Of a DNA stretch of 40,051 nt, positions 33,782 to 40,051 are shown one piece after another. The stretch is from an uncultured Rhodospira sp. Lineage in GTDB: Bacteria; Pseudomonadota; Alphaproteobacteria; Rhodospirillales; Rhodospirillaceae. Every line of letters begins with the position of its first letter. Position 1 is the first letter of the stretch. Below the pieces are notes generated by a model that was not told the origin of the DNA, searched no databases, and worked only from the letters and a program-made list of their open reading frames with translations. The DNA is taken from assembly GCF_937138205.1 (NCBI RefSeq), contig NZ_CAKZOT010000035.1, positions 1-40,051 on the forward strand, read 5' to 3'. A program made the position numbers and the translations under genes.

Positions 33782-33803
33782 AGCCAAAAGGGACAGTCGC
33801 ACC

Positions 33804-34301
33804 ATGGGATTGTACGAGACCGTGGTGATCGCCCGACAGGATCTGTCCGCCAACCAGGTTGACCAGGTGGCGGACCAGATCACGGAGGTGATCACCGAAG
33901 GCGGTGGCAAGGTCACCAAAAAGGAATACTGGGGCCTGCGCGGCCTGGCCTTTCGGATGAAGAAGAACCGCAAAGGCCACTACCTCATGCTGAACGTGGA
34001 CGCGCCACCGCCGGCCCTGCACGAGGCCGAGCGCCGCCTGCGCCTGAACGAGGACATCCTGCGCTACATGAGCATCCGCGTCGAGGCGCTGGAAGAGGGC
34101 CCGTCGATCATGATGCAGAAGCCCGAACGCGGTGACCGCCCCGAACGTGGCGATCGCGGCGACCGTGGCGATCGCGGTGGGCGGCGTGATCGCGGCGACC
34201 GGGGCGACCGGGGCGACCGGGGTGATCGCGGCGACCGGCCGCGCCGCCAGGATGCGCGCGGCGAGGCCCGGCAAGAGGCCCGGCAAGAAGGAGGAGCCTG
34301 A
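33804..34301 (+). CDS. rpsF: Ribosomal protein bS6
   Basis: S6 binds 16S rRNA with S18 in the small-subunit platform. The 165-residue product has a normal core (1-104; [42 protein letters not shown]). Residues 105-165 form a long basic-acidic tail with nine RGD tripeptides, ending in Gln/Glu/Arg. Alphaproteobacterial S6 often has a tail, but this one is strikingly repetitive, and the DNA shows the matching ggcgaccg-type repeats. The next gene, rpsR, starts after 2 bases, so expression is coupled. Confidence 0.95.
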   Translation: MGLYETVVIARQDLSANQVDQVADQITEVITEGGGKVTKKEYWGLRGLAFRMKKNRKGHYLMLNVDAPPPALHEAERRLRLNEDILRYMSIRVEALEEGPSIMMQKPERGDRPERGDRGDRGDRGGRRDRGDRGDRGDRGDRGDRPRRQDARGEARQEARQEGGA

Positions 34302-34303
34302 TC

Positions 34304-34534
34304 ATGGCGCGACGTCCGTTCTTCCGCCGGCGCAAGACCTGCCCGTTCTCGGGCGCCAACGCGCCGAAGATCGACTACAAGGACATCCGGCTGCTGTCGC
34401 GGTACGTGTCCGAGCGGGGCAAGATCGTGCCCAGCCGCATCACGGCCGTCTCGGCCAAGAAGCAGCGGGAACTGGCCCGGGCCATCAAGCGCGCCCGGTT
34501 TCTTGGCCTGCTGCCCTACGTGATCCGGCAGTAA
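34304..34534 (+). CDS. rpsR: Ribosomal protein bS18
   Basis: S18 pairs with S6 in the small subunit. The 76-residue product has the typical [11 protein letters not shown]-terminal part, [22 protein letters not shown] in the middle, and [15 protein letters not shown] near the end. AAGGAGG lies about 9 bases before the ATG, overlapping the end of rpsF. The single Cys near residue 10 is common in the C+ form of S18, although the other Cys of that type are absent. Confidence 0.97.
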   Translation: MARRPFFRRRKTCPFSGANAPKIDYKDIRLLSRYVSERGKIVPSRITAVSAKKQRELARAIKRARFLGLLPYVIRQ

Positions 34535-34592
34535 CGGCGGCGGCGCCGGCGCCGATGTCGGTGCGGGCACCACGGCTAGGGGCTTCCCGGTC

Positions 34593-35573
34593 ATGCTTCA
34601 GACGGTTCCGCTCGCCATCGCCGCCGGCATCGCCGGGGCGCTGCTCCAGGCCTTCATGCTGGCTCTAGGGCCGGTCGTGGGCGCACTGCCGTGGTTCCTC
34701 GCGCCGGTGCCGCTGGTGGCCGTCGGATTGGCGCGCGGCACGGCCGCCGGCGCGGTGGCCGGGCTTGCCGGCGCGGTGGCGTTCGGGGGGCTCAGCCTCT
34801 CGCCGGCCGCCGCCGGACTGTACGTGATCATGGATGCGCTGCCAGCGGTGGTGATCGTTGCGTTGGCGCTGCGGCCGGCCCCGGATGTTGGCAAGCCCGA
34901 TCCGTCGCGGGTCGAGCACTGGTATCCGCCGGGGCGCATTCTGGCGTGGCTGATGCTGTTTCCGCCCATCCTGATCGCCGCGCTGGCCCTGGTGGCGCCG
35001 AGTGAGGGCGGCGGGTTGTTCGGCCTGGTCCGCACGACCGCCGCCGAGGTGCTGGATCGCATGGTCGCGGTCGGCGGGGCCTCGGCTCCGGGACTGGACG
35101 AGCAGACCCGGACGGCCATGGTGGACAGCGCGGCGGCGATCGTGCCCGGCGCGCTGGCGCTGTCGTGGGGCATTCGGGCCATGGTCGCCGGAATGCTGGC
35201 CCAGGCGCTGGTGCGTCGGCTCGGGCAGGCGCTGCGCCCGTCGCCCGCCTACATCGCGCTGGCCCTGCCGGCCTGGTACGGGCCGGTGTATGGCGTCGCC
35301 CTGCTGACGGCGGTGCTGGTGTCGGGCGACGTGGGCTATGTGGCGTGGTCGGCGGTGGTCGGGCTGTCGCTGCCGTTCCTGTTGCTGGGCTTCAAGCTGG
35401 TGCACGTGGTGGCGCGGCGGATGCCGCATCCGACCCTGCTGCTGGTCGCGTTTTATATCGTGTTTCTGTCCGTGTCGGCCGTGGGCATCATTGCCATGGT
35501 CCTGGCCGGGCTGGTGGAATATTCGGCCACCCTGCGCAGGCGCGCGGCCGGCCGGACATCGGAGGACGAGTGA
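34593..35573 (+). CDS. DUF2232 family membrane protein
   Basis: The 326-residue product has about eight membrane segments and few charged residues; the larger loop near 105-150 is polar. It is the membrane protein usually found between rpsR and rplI in alphaproteobacteria, a DUF2232 member whose role is unknown. The end overlaps the rplI start by one base (TGATG), so it is translated with the ribosomal genes. The ATG is 58 bases after rpsR. Confidence 0.85.
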   Translation: MLQTVPLAIAAGIAGALLQAFMLALGPVVGALPWFLAPVPLVAVGLARGTAAGAVAGLAGAVAFGGLSLSPAAAGLYVIMDALPAVVIVALALRPAPDVGKPDPSRVEHWYPPGRILAWLMLFPPILIAALALVAPSEGGGLFGLVRTTAAEVLDRMVAVGGASAPGLDEQTRTAMVDSAAAIVPGALALSWGIRAMVAGMLAQALVRRLGQALRPSPAYIALALPAWYGPVYGVALLTAVLVSGDVGYVAWSAVVGLSLPFLLLGFKLVHVVARRMPHPTLLLVAFYIVFLSVSAVGIIAMVLAGLVEYSATLRRRAAGRTSEDE

Positions 35574-36187
35574 TGGACGTCATTCTGTTGGAACGTGTTG
35601 AGAACCTGGGCTTCATGGGCGACGTGGTGAAGGTGCGCCCGGGCTATGCGCGCAACTTCCTGCTGCCGCAGCGCAAGGCGTTGCGCAAGACCGAGGCCAA
35701 CCTGAAGTACTTCGAGGACCAGAAGGCCGAACTGGAAGCCCGCAACCTGCAGCGCAAGCAGGAGGCCGAACAGGCCGCCGAGCGCATGAACGGCGTCGCC
35801 CTGGTGCTGGTGCGTCAGGCCTCCGAGGGCGGCCAGCTGTACGGCTCCGTCAGCGCGCGCGACATCGCCGACGAGCTGAAGGAGCAGGGCTACATGGTGG
35901 GCCGCTCGCAGGTGCAGCTCAACACGCCGATCAAGGTCCTCGGCACCACCGAGGTGCGCGTGTCGCTGCATCCCGAGGTGGGCGTGACGGTGCCGGTCAC
36001 CGTGGCGCGCAGCCTGGAGGAGGCCGAGCGCGCCCAGCAGGCCGCCGAGGCGGGCAGCGCCGAGGACGCCGCCGAAAGCGAAGAGGATCTGGCCTGGGCA
36101 TCGAACCCCGACGCCGACGAGGCCGACGGGCTGGAGGAGGTGCCGGCGGACCTGGACGAGGACGAGGACACGGCCCCGACCGTGTGA
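35573..36187 (+). CDS. rplI: Ribosomal protein bL9
   Basis: L9 is a two-domain protein of the large subunit joined by a long helix. The 204-residue product has the conserved N-terminus ([19 protein letters not shown], then [12 protein letters not shown]), the connecting helix (about 40-78), and the C-domain with [16 protein letters not shown] near residue 83. The tail from about residue 145 is very acidic (repeated Glu and Asp), longer than in E. coli L9 (149 residues). GGAGG is about 7 bases before the ATG. A terminator follows. Confidence 0.96.
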   Translation: MDVILLERVENLGFMGDVVKVRPGYARNFLLPQRKALRKTEANLKYFEDQKAELEARNLQRKQEAEQAAERMNGVALVLVRQASEGGQLYGSVSARDIADELKEQGYMVGRSQVQLNTPIKVLGTTEVRVSLHPEVGVTVPVTVARSLEEAERAQQAAEAGSAEDAAESEEDLAWASNPDADEADGLEEVPADLDEDEDTAPTV

Positions 36188-36220
36188 CGCGGCTTGGCGT
36201 CCGGCTTTCAACACCGAAAA

Positions 36221-36258
36221 CGGGCCGTGGCTCACCTCAGCCAACGGCCCGCTTTCGT
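36221..36258 (+). terminator. Terminator after rplI
   Basis: CGGGCCGTGGCT pairs with AGCCAACGGCCCG (12 pairs, one bulged A) around CACCTC, followed by CTTTCGTT. It starts 34 bases after the rplI stop codon. Confidence 0.75.
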
Positions 36259-36287
36259 TCGACACCTGGCGAGCGTGTGACGCCGGC

Positions 36288-36893
36288 CTACGCGTCGCCG
36301 CTTCGCGTGATGACGCCACAGGCGATGCGGGGTCCCGCCGCGCCGGAGGGCTGGCTTTCGTAGTCGTCGGCGCCCCCATGCATCACCATGGCGCTGCCGT
36401 CGTCGTCGAACAGGCCGACCGCATCAAACCAGCTCTTGTCCTGGAAGTCCGGACCCGCGTGGAAAAACTCGACATCGAGCTTGCCGTCCGCGTGCACATG
36501 GACGTTCGGCAGATCGCCCGGGTGCGGTCCGCCGGCGACAAGACCATGCTTCATGTCTCCGGCCAGATGCCCGTTGGCGGACTTGAAGCCGGTTGACGCG
36601 TCGCAGGCGCCCGTCTCGTGGATATGGAAGCCGTGCACCCCCTCGGGGACGTCGGACGCGCTGGCGACGACGTGGACAACGCCCGACGGAGTCTCGGTGA
36701 ATTCGACCGTGCCGAGGGTGTTGCCGTCCAGGTCCTTGAGCTCCGCGACGGCCCCTGGAGATGAGGTGGGGCTTTGGGCCGCCTGCGCCTCGGCGCGGGC
36801 GAGTTGTTCTTCGCTGGCGGTTCGAAGCTGATAGCCAGCGAACAGCACCGCGCCGACGACAGCGGCGCCGATCACGACAGTCTTCGGCGACAT
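36288..36893 (-). CDS. sodC: Cu/Zn superoxide dismutase, membrane-anchored
   Basis: SodC converts superoxide to peroxide and oxygen in the periplasm. The 201-residue product has an N-terminal hydrophobic segment (TVVIGAAVVGAVLFAGY, about 4-20) that may be an uncleaved anchor, then a linker and the dismutase domain. Copper and zinc ligands are visible: GFHIHETGACD near residue 91, KHGLVAGGPHPGDLPNVHVH near 118-137, and MHGGADDY near 172. RIACGV near the end provides the partner Cys of the disulfide. AAGGAGAGG lies just before the ATG at 36893; a start five codons upstream is less likely. Confidence 0.92.
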   Translation of the reverse strand: MSPKTVVIGAAVVGAVLFAGYQLRTASEEQLARAEAQAAQSPTSSPGAVAELKDLDGNTLGTVEFTETPSGVVHVVASASDVPEGVHGFHIHETGACDASTGFKSANGHLAGDMKHGLVAGGPHPGDLPNVHVHADGKLDVEFFHAGPDFQDKSWFDAVGLFDDDGSAMVMHGGADDYESQPSGAAGPRIACGVITRSGDA

Positions 36894-37143
36894 GGGCCTC
36901 TCCTTCATTTCGGGTGGCTGACCGGCGGCCCGCAGGGGACCGTCCGGCCCGGCGGATCATTCCCCCTTTGTGAACGAACGCGGGCGACGCCCAAGGGTTC
37001 CAACCGCCCGGGCGTTCCCCCCTTGCATCCGGCGGCGCGAACAGGCCAACTCTGCGGGATCGGGACCACATCCCGGCGCGAGACCCCATCCGGCAGAATC
37101 CGGCAGACGGCCCATCACACGATCGACAAGGAGAGGACATCCC

Positions 37144-37926
37144 ATGCTGAACGGCAAGACGGCCCTGGTCACCGGCTCCACCAGCGGCATCGGCCTGGGA
37201 ATCGCCCGCGCCCTGGCCGCGCGCGGCGCCAACATCGTGCTCAACGGGTTCGGCGACCCGGCCGAGATCGAGGCCATCCGCGCCGGCCTGGAAAGCGATC
37301 ACGGCGTGCGGGCCGTGTTCGTTCACGCCGACCTCGCCAACCCCGACGAGGCTTTCGCCCTGGTGCGCAAGGCGGAAAAGGAACTGGCGCCGGTGGACAT
37401 CCTGGTCAACAACGCCGGCATCCAGCACACCGACCGCATCGAGGCCTTCCCGCCCGAGAAGTGGGACGCCGTCATCGCCATCAACCTGTCGGCCTGTTTC
37501 CACACCACCCGCGCCGCGCTGCCGGGGATGCAGGAGCGCGGCTGGGGACGGATCGTCAACATCGCCTCGGCGCACGGCCTGGTGGCCAGCCCGTTCAAGG
37601 CCGCCTACATCGCCGCCAAGCACGGTCTTGTCGGCCTGACCAAGGTCACGGCGCTGGAAAACGCCAAGCAACACATCACGGCCAACGCCATCTGCCCGGG
37701 CTGGGTGAAGACGCCGCTGGTGGAAAAGCAGATCGAGGCCCGCGCCGAGGCCGAGGGCCTGTCCATCGAGGAGGCCACCCGCAAACTGCTGGGCGAACGC
37801 CAGCCGACGGAACGGTTCGTCACGCCGGAGCAACTGGGCGAACTGGCCGTGTTCCTGTGCAGCGAGGCCGCCGACGGCACCACCGGCGCGGCGTTCCCCA
37901 TGGACGGTGCGTTCACCACGTGGTGA
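37144..37926 (+). CDS. bdhA: 3-Hydroxybutyrate dehydrogenase
   Basis: The enzyme oxidises (R)-3-hydroxybutyrate to acetoacetate with NAD, a step in using polyhydroxybutyrate. The 260-residue SDR protein has TGSTSGIGLGIARALA near residue 11, NNAGIQHTDRIEAF near 89, the catalytic Ser-Tyr-Lys in SAHGLVASPFKAAYIAAKHG (about 141-160), and the family C-terminus GAAFPMDGAFTTW. GERQPTERFVTPEQLGELAV near 218 is a BdhA feature. AAGGAGAGG is about 7 bases before the ATG. It fits with the phasin gene at 10.4 kb. Confidence 0.92.
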   Translation: MLNGKTALVTGSTSGIGLGIARALAARGANIVLNGFGDPAEIEAIRAGLESDHGVRAVFVHADLANPDEAFALVRKAEKELAPVDILVNNAGIQHTDRIEAFPPEKWDAVIAINLSACFHTTRAALPGMQERGWGRIVNIASAHGLVASPFKAAYIAAKHGLVGLTKVTALENAKQHITANAICPGWVKTPLVEKQIEARAEAEGLSIEEATRKLLGERQPTERFVTPEQLGELAVFLCSEAADGTTGAAFPMDGAFTTW

Positions 37927-37965
37927 GGCAGTGCTTGGTGAGGGGGGGGGCACGGCTTTTTTTGT

Positions 37966-38067
37966 GTCATTGCGAGGAGCGGAGCAACGAAGCAATCCAG
38001 GGCAATGGGCGTCGAAAATCGCTCTGGATTGCTTCGCCCTCGTCTGGTGACGAGGGCTCGCAATGAC
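37966..38067. repeat. Large dispersed palindromic repeat (BIME-like)
   Basis: The outer arms GTCATTGCGAG and CTCGCAATGAC enclose an inner pair, AGCAATCCAG and CTGGATTGCT, and a third small hairpin (CCCTCGTCtggtGACGAGGG). This kind of CATTGCGAG/AGCAATCCAG element occurs in many proteobacterial genomes. It sits between bdhA and grxD, which converge, and may help end both transcripts. The window start appears to carry an edge of the same element. Confidence 0.85.
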
Positions 38068-38131
38068 GGGTCTTGGGACGGGTCTTGGACCGGGCCGGTT
38101 CCTGTCTCCTTGAGACCGGATGGTCGAGGCA

Positions 38132-38158
38132 GGCGTCAGGCGAACGGAGCGTGACGCC
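38132..38158. repeat. Inverted repeat just after grxD
   Basis: GGCGTCA and TGACGCC are separated by 13 bases directly beyond the grxD stop codon on the minus strand. No T-run follows, so terminator function is uncertain. Confidence 0.5.
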
Positions 38159-38161
38159 CCG

Positions 38162-38506
38162 TCATGCCGGCGCCGTCATGGGCACGCCCTTGTCCTTGAA
38201 CAGGGCTTGCAACTCGCCGGCCTCGGCCATCTCGCGCACGATATCGCAGCCGCCGACAAACTCGCCCTTGACGTAGAGCTGGGGAATCGTCGGCCAGTTC
38301 GAGAAGTCCTTGATCCCCTGGCGGATATCCTCGTCCTCCAGCACGTTCACGCCCTTGTACGTCACGCCCAGGTGGTTGAGGATTTGCGCCACGGCGGCCG
38401 AAAACCCGCATTGCGGGAACATGGGCGAGCCCTTCATGTAAAGGACAACGTCGCTGCCGGCAATCTCGTCGCGGATACGGTCGTGGACGGCGGTGTCAGT
38501 CATCAT
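38162..38506 (-). CDS. grxD: Monothiol glutaredoxin (CGFS type)
   Basis: Grx4-type glutaredoxins hold and pass on Fe-S clusters together with glutathione and BolA. The 114-residue product has the active-site segment [15 protein letters not shown] near residue 24, [19 protein letters not shown] near 71-89 (glutathione site), and the usual C-terminus. The ATG at 38506 has AGGAAAG 6 bases upstream, and a second ATG follows at once. No bolA gene is next to it here, although that pairing is common in relatives. The frame remains open upstream to an ATG at 38698; see findings. Confidence 0.93.
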   Translation of the reverse strand: MMTDTAVHDRIRDEIAGSDVVLYMKGSPMFPQCGFSAAVAQILNHLGVTYKGVNVLEDEDIRQGIKDFSNWPTIPQLYVKGEFVGGCDIVREMAEAGELQALFKDKGVPMTAPA

Positions 38507-38759
38507 CTGGTCTTTCCTGGTGTGGCCAAAGCCCGGAACGGACATAGGACGAAATACGTCCTGATCGGACGTACGGCATATGGCCTTCGGCGTCGGGTCT
38601 GTCAACGCAGTGCCGGGGTCGCGGCCAGCCTCTTTCAGCCATGCGACATGGTCCATTTGTACCAGGAAGGCATCTTTTCGCACCGTGCGTTGCCCCATTA
38701 CGATCTCCTGGAACGCTGCTTCGGAGCAGGGACGCCCCGGACTCATAAGGGAGGCGACA

Positions 38760-39875
38760 GTGGGACAACATGAACCCAACGAAACGGCGGATACCGCATT
38801 CTTTCTCGGCACGCTTGCTTTTCCGGGAGCCGCACCGGACGGCGGTGTCTCAACCAACTTTTACCGATTTGACGATGTAAAAACTTGGTGGGGTTCCGAC
38901 ACCGACTCGGATTTCTATTCATTCACACCCTTCGCCCTGGAAACTGTCCGCATTGACTTTAATATCAGTGAGGTTGGTGACTATTACGCCTACATTGCCG
39001 TTTGGCCCCTGAGGGGCGTCTCCGCTGTCGACGGTGTTTGCGTCGCGACGTGGGGCGACAGTAATGCCGTGTTGCCGAACGAAAAGGATATTATCGACGG
39101 AACCGTGGAGGGCCTGGTTGACCGGTACGTCGATCGCGGAGCATCAGGCGAAGTCTACATTGACGATCCGTCGCTTCTGGACACGGCGGAATGGACGCTG
39201 ACCGGAGAGGACGTCGTGTTCCAAGTCCAGGGCATGTTGGCGGTACCAGGTGACGGGCCGGGGGGCGTTTCGGGTGGCGCGGGTATTACCGGGGACTGGA
39301 ACTTTCTCCCCGTCGACTACACCCTGGACATTCGTCCGGCTCGGGGCACCGATCCCACAGGTGATCCCAACGAGACCGGGGACGGGGGCGGCGGCGATCC
39401 CACGCCTGACGACTCGGTTCCTGTTGAGTTCGTCGAAAACGGAATTTACCGGTTCTATAATCCCCAAACCGGCGCCCATTTCTACACCGCTTCATTCGAT
39501 GAAGCCGAGTCCGTCGCCGCCGCAGGATGGGGTCTGTCCTATGAGGGCGTCGCCTTCAGGAGTACACCGCAGACCGACACCGCCTCCATTCCCTTCTATC
39601 GGTTTTTCAATACACAGACGGGAACACATTTCTATACAAGCAGCGAAGCTGAACGTGATTACGTGAACGAGACCTACCCTTGGTTCAGCGACGAAGGCAT
39701 TGCCTTCTATGTGCACGCAAGGCCGGACAACGATGATACAGCCTTGTTTCGATTTTACAATTCGCAGACGGGCACGCACTTCTACACCGCTGGTGAAGAA
39801 GAGCGCGACGTCATCGTGGAAACCTTGCCGCAGTGGTCCTACGAGGGCGTGGCCGCCTACGTTGACGTGGCCTGA
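38760..39875 (+). CDS. PPC-like and DUF5648-repeat protein
   Basis: The product is 371 residues if it starts at GTG 38760, with GGGAGG about 6 bases upstream. Residues 1-130 resemble a pre-peptidase C-terminal (PPC) domain: EPNETADTA near residue 4 and DTDSDFYSF near 45. A Gly/Asp/Pro-rich linker (about 195-222) leads to three repeats of about 46 residues, each with a (Y/F)RF(Y/F)NxQTGxHFYT core, which I assign to DUF5648. The fold is probably all-beta and may bind carbohydrate (inference). No signal peptide is seen, so the true start or the export route is unclear. Codon use and GC are lower than in neighbours, which suggests transfer. Confidence 0.75.
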   Translation: MGQHEPNETADTAFFLGTLAFPGAAPDGGVSTNFYRFDDVKTWWGSDTDSDFYSFTPFALETVRIDFNISEVGDYYAYIAVWPLRGVSAVDGVCVATWGDSNAVLPNEKDIIDGTVEGLVDRYVDRGASGEVYIDDPSLLDTAEWTLTGEDVVFQVQGMLAVPGDGPGGVSGGAGITGDWNFLPVDYTLDIRPARGTDPTGDPNETGDGGGGDPTPDDSVPVEFVENGIYRFYNPQTGAHFYTASFDEAESVAAAGWGLSYEGVAFRSTPQTDTASIPFYRFFNTQTGTHFYTSSEAERDYVNETYPWFSDEGIAFYVHARPDNDDTALFRFYNSQTGTHFYTAGEEERDVIVETLPQWSYEGVAAYVDVA

Positions 39876-39908
39876 CGGCCGCCCTCATCCATTCAGCCAG
39901 CGCACCGC

Positions 39909-39972
39909 CTAGTGCACTGATCCAGACAAAAGATGCACCGAGCATCATTTGTCTGGATCGAAAATGCACTAG
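39909..39972. repeat. Long inverted repeat near the window end
   Basis: Outer arms CTAGTGCA and TGCACTAG enclose ATCCAGACAAA and TTTGTCTGGAT, and inside them GATGC and GCATC. The mismatched bases between the arms keep a long stem possible. It could be a dispersed repeat, the end of a mobile element or a terminator of the PPC/DUF5648 gene 34 bases upstream. Confidence 0.75.
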
Positions 39973-40051
39973 ATTCAAAAAGTTGTGCAGCGACGTTGTA
40001 ACCGGGGCAAAAGTCCGGGCAGCGGGACTCATAATTGGTTGCGCGCGAATC

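Overview
The window is high-GC DNA that reads as an alphaproteobacterial chromosome, most likely Rhodospirillales or a relative. The signs are the pyrB / pyrC-like / plsY cluster, the rpsF-rpsR-DUF2232-rplI cluster, the fabD-fabG-acpP-fabF-mltG cluster, a phasin gene with PhaR-type operators, a 3-hydroxybutyrate dehydrogenase, and many dispersed palindromic repeats. This assignment rests on gene content and order only.

Layout. 0-3 kb: dispersed repeats, a small secreted protein, a VOC/glyoxalase protein, and a lipoprotein plus helical-protein pair. 3-6 kb: pyrB, a dihydroorotase-like gene lacking the metal-binding HxH, and plsY, tightly packed. 6.3-8.4 kb: about 2 kb without a credible gene but with five tandem copies of a structured RNA unit of about 215 nt, each ending in a terminator-like hairpin. 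The last three copies form a 370-bp tandem repeat. I do not recognise this RNA, and it is the best candidate here for something undescribed. 8.4-10.7 kb: an exported dienelactone-hydrolase-like protein, an unknown protein, and a phasin whose promoter lies between two perfect palindromes. 11-14 kb (minus strand): two paralogous small secreted six-cysteine proteins, spermidine synthase, and a DUF1036 protein. 14-21 kb: signalling genes, namely an SBP-PAS histidine kinase, a secreted PDC-like sensor protein, and a 1043-aa chemoreceptor with a very large periplasmic region and a degenerate PilZ-like tail. 21-26 kb: a membrane permease and a single-chain 5-oxoprolinase. 25.8-26.9 kb: a brnT-brnA toxin-antitoxin pair inside an array of palindromic repeats. 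26.9-28.6 kb (minus): a DksA/TraR zinc-finger protein and a glycosyltransferase. 28.6-33.4 kb (minus): mltG, fabF, acpP, fabG, fabD. 33.6-36.2 kb (plus): rpsF (with a probable S6:S18 autoregulatory leader), rpsR, a DUF2232 membrane protein, rplI. 36.3-40 kb: a Cu/Zn superoxide dismutase, bdhA, a palindromic repeat, grxD, and a compositionally different PPC/DUF5648 repeat protein.

How the genes work together. The fab genes make fatty acids on ACP, and PlsY starts phospholipid synthesis from acyl-phosphate. Phasin and 3-hydroxybutyrate dehydrogenase point to polyhydroxybutyrate storage and its use. The PDC protein and chemoreceptor look like one sensory unit. The ribosomal cluster probably controls itself through its leader RNA. 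Start sites were chosen by Shine-Dalgarno position and family N-termini. All RNA structures were folded by eye.
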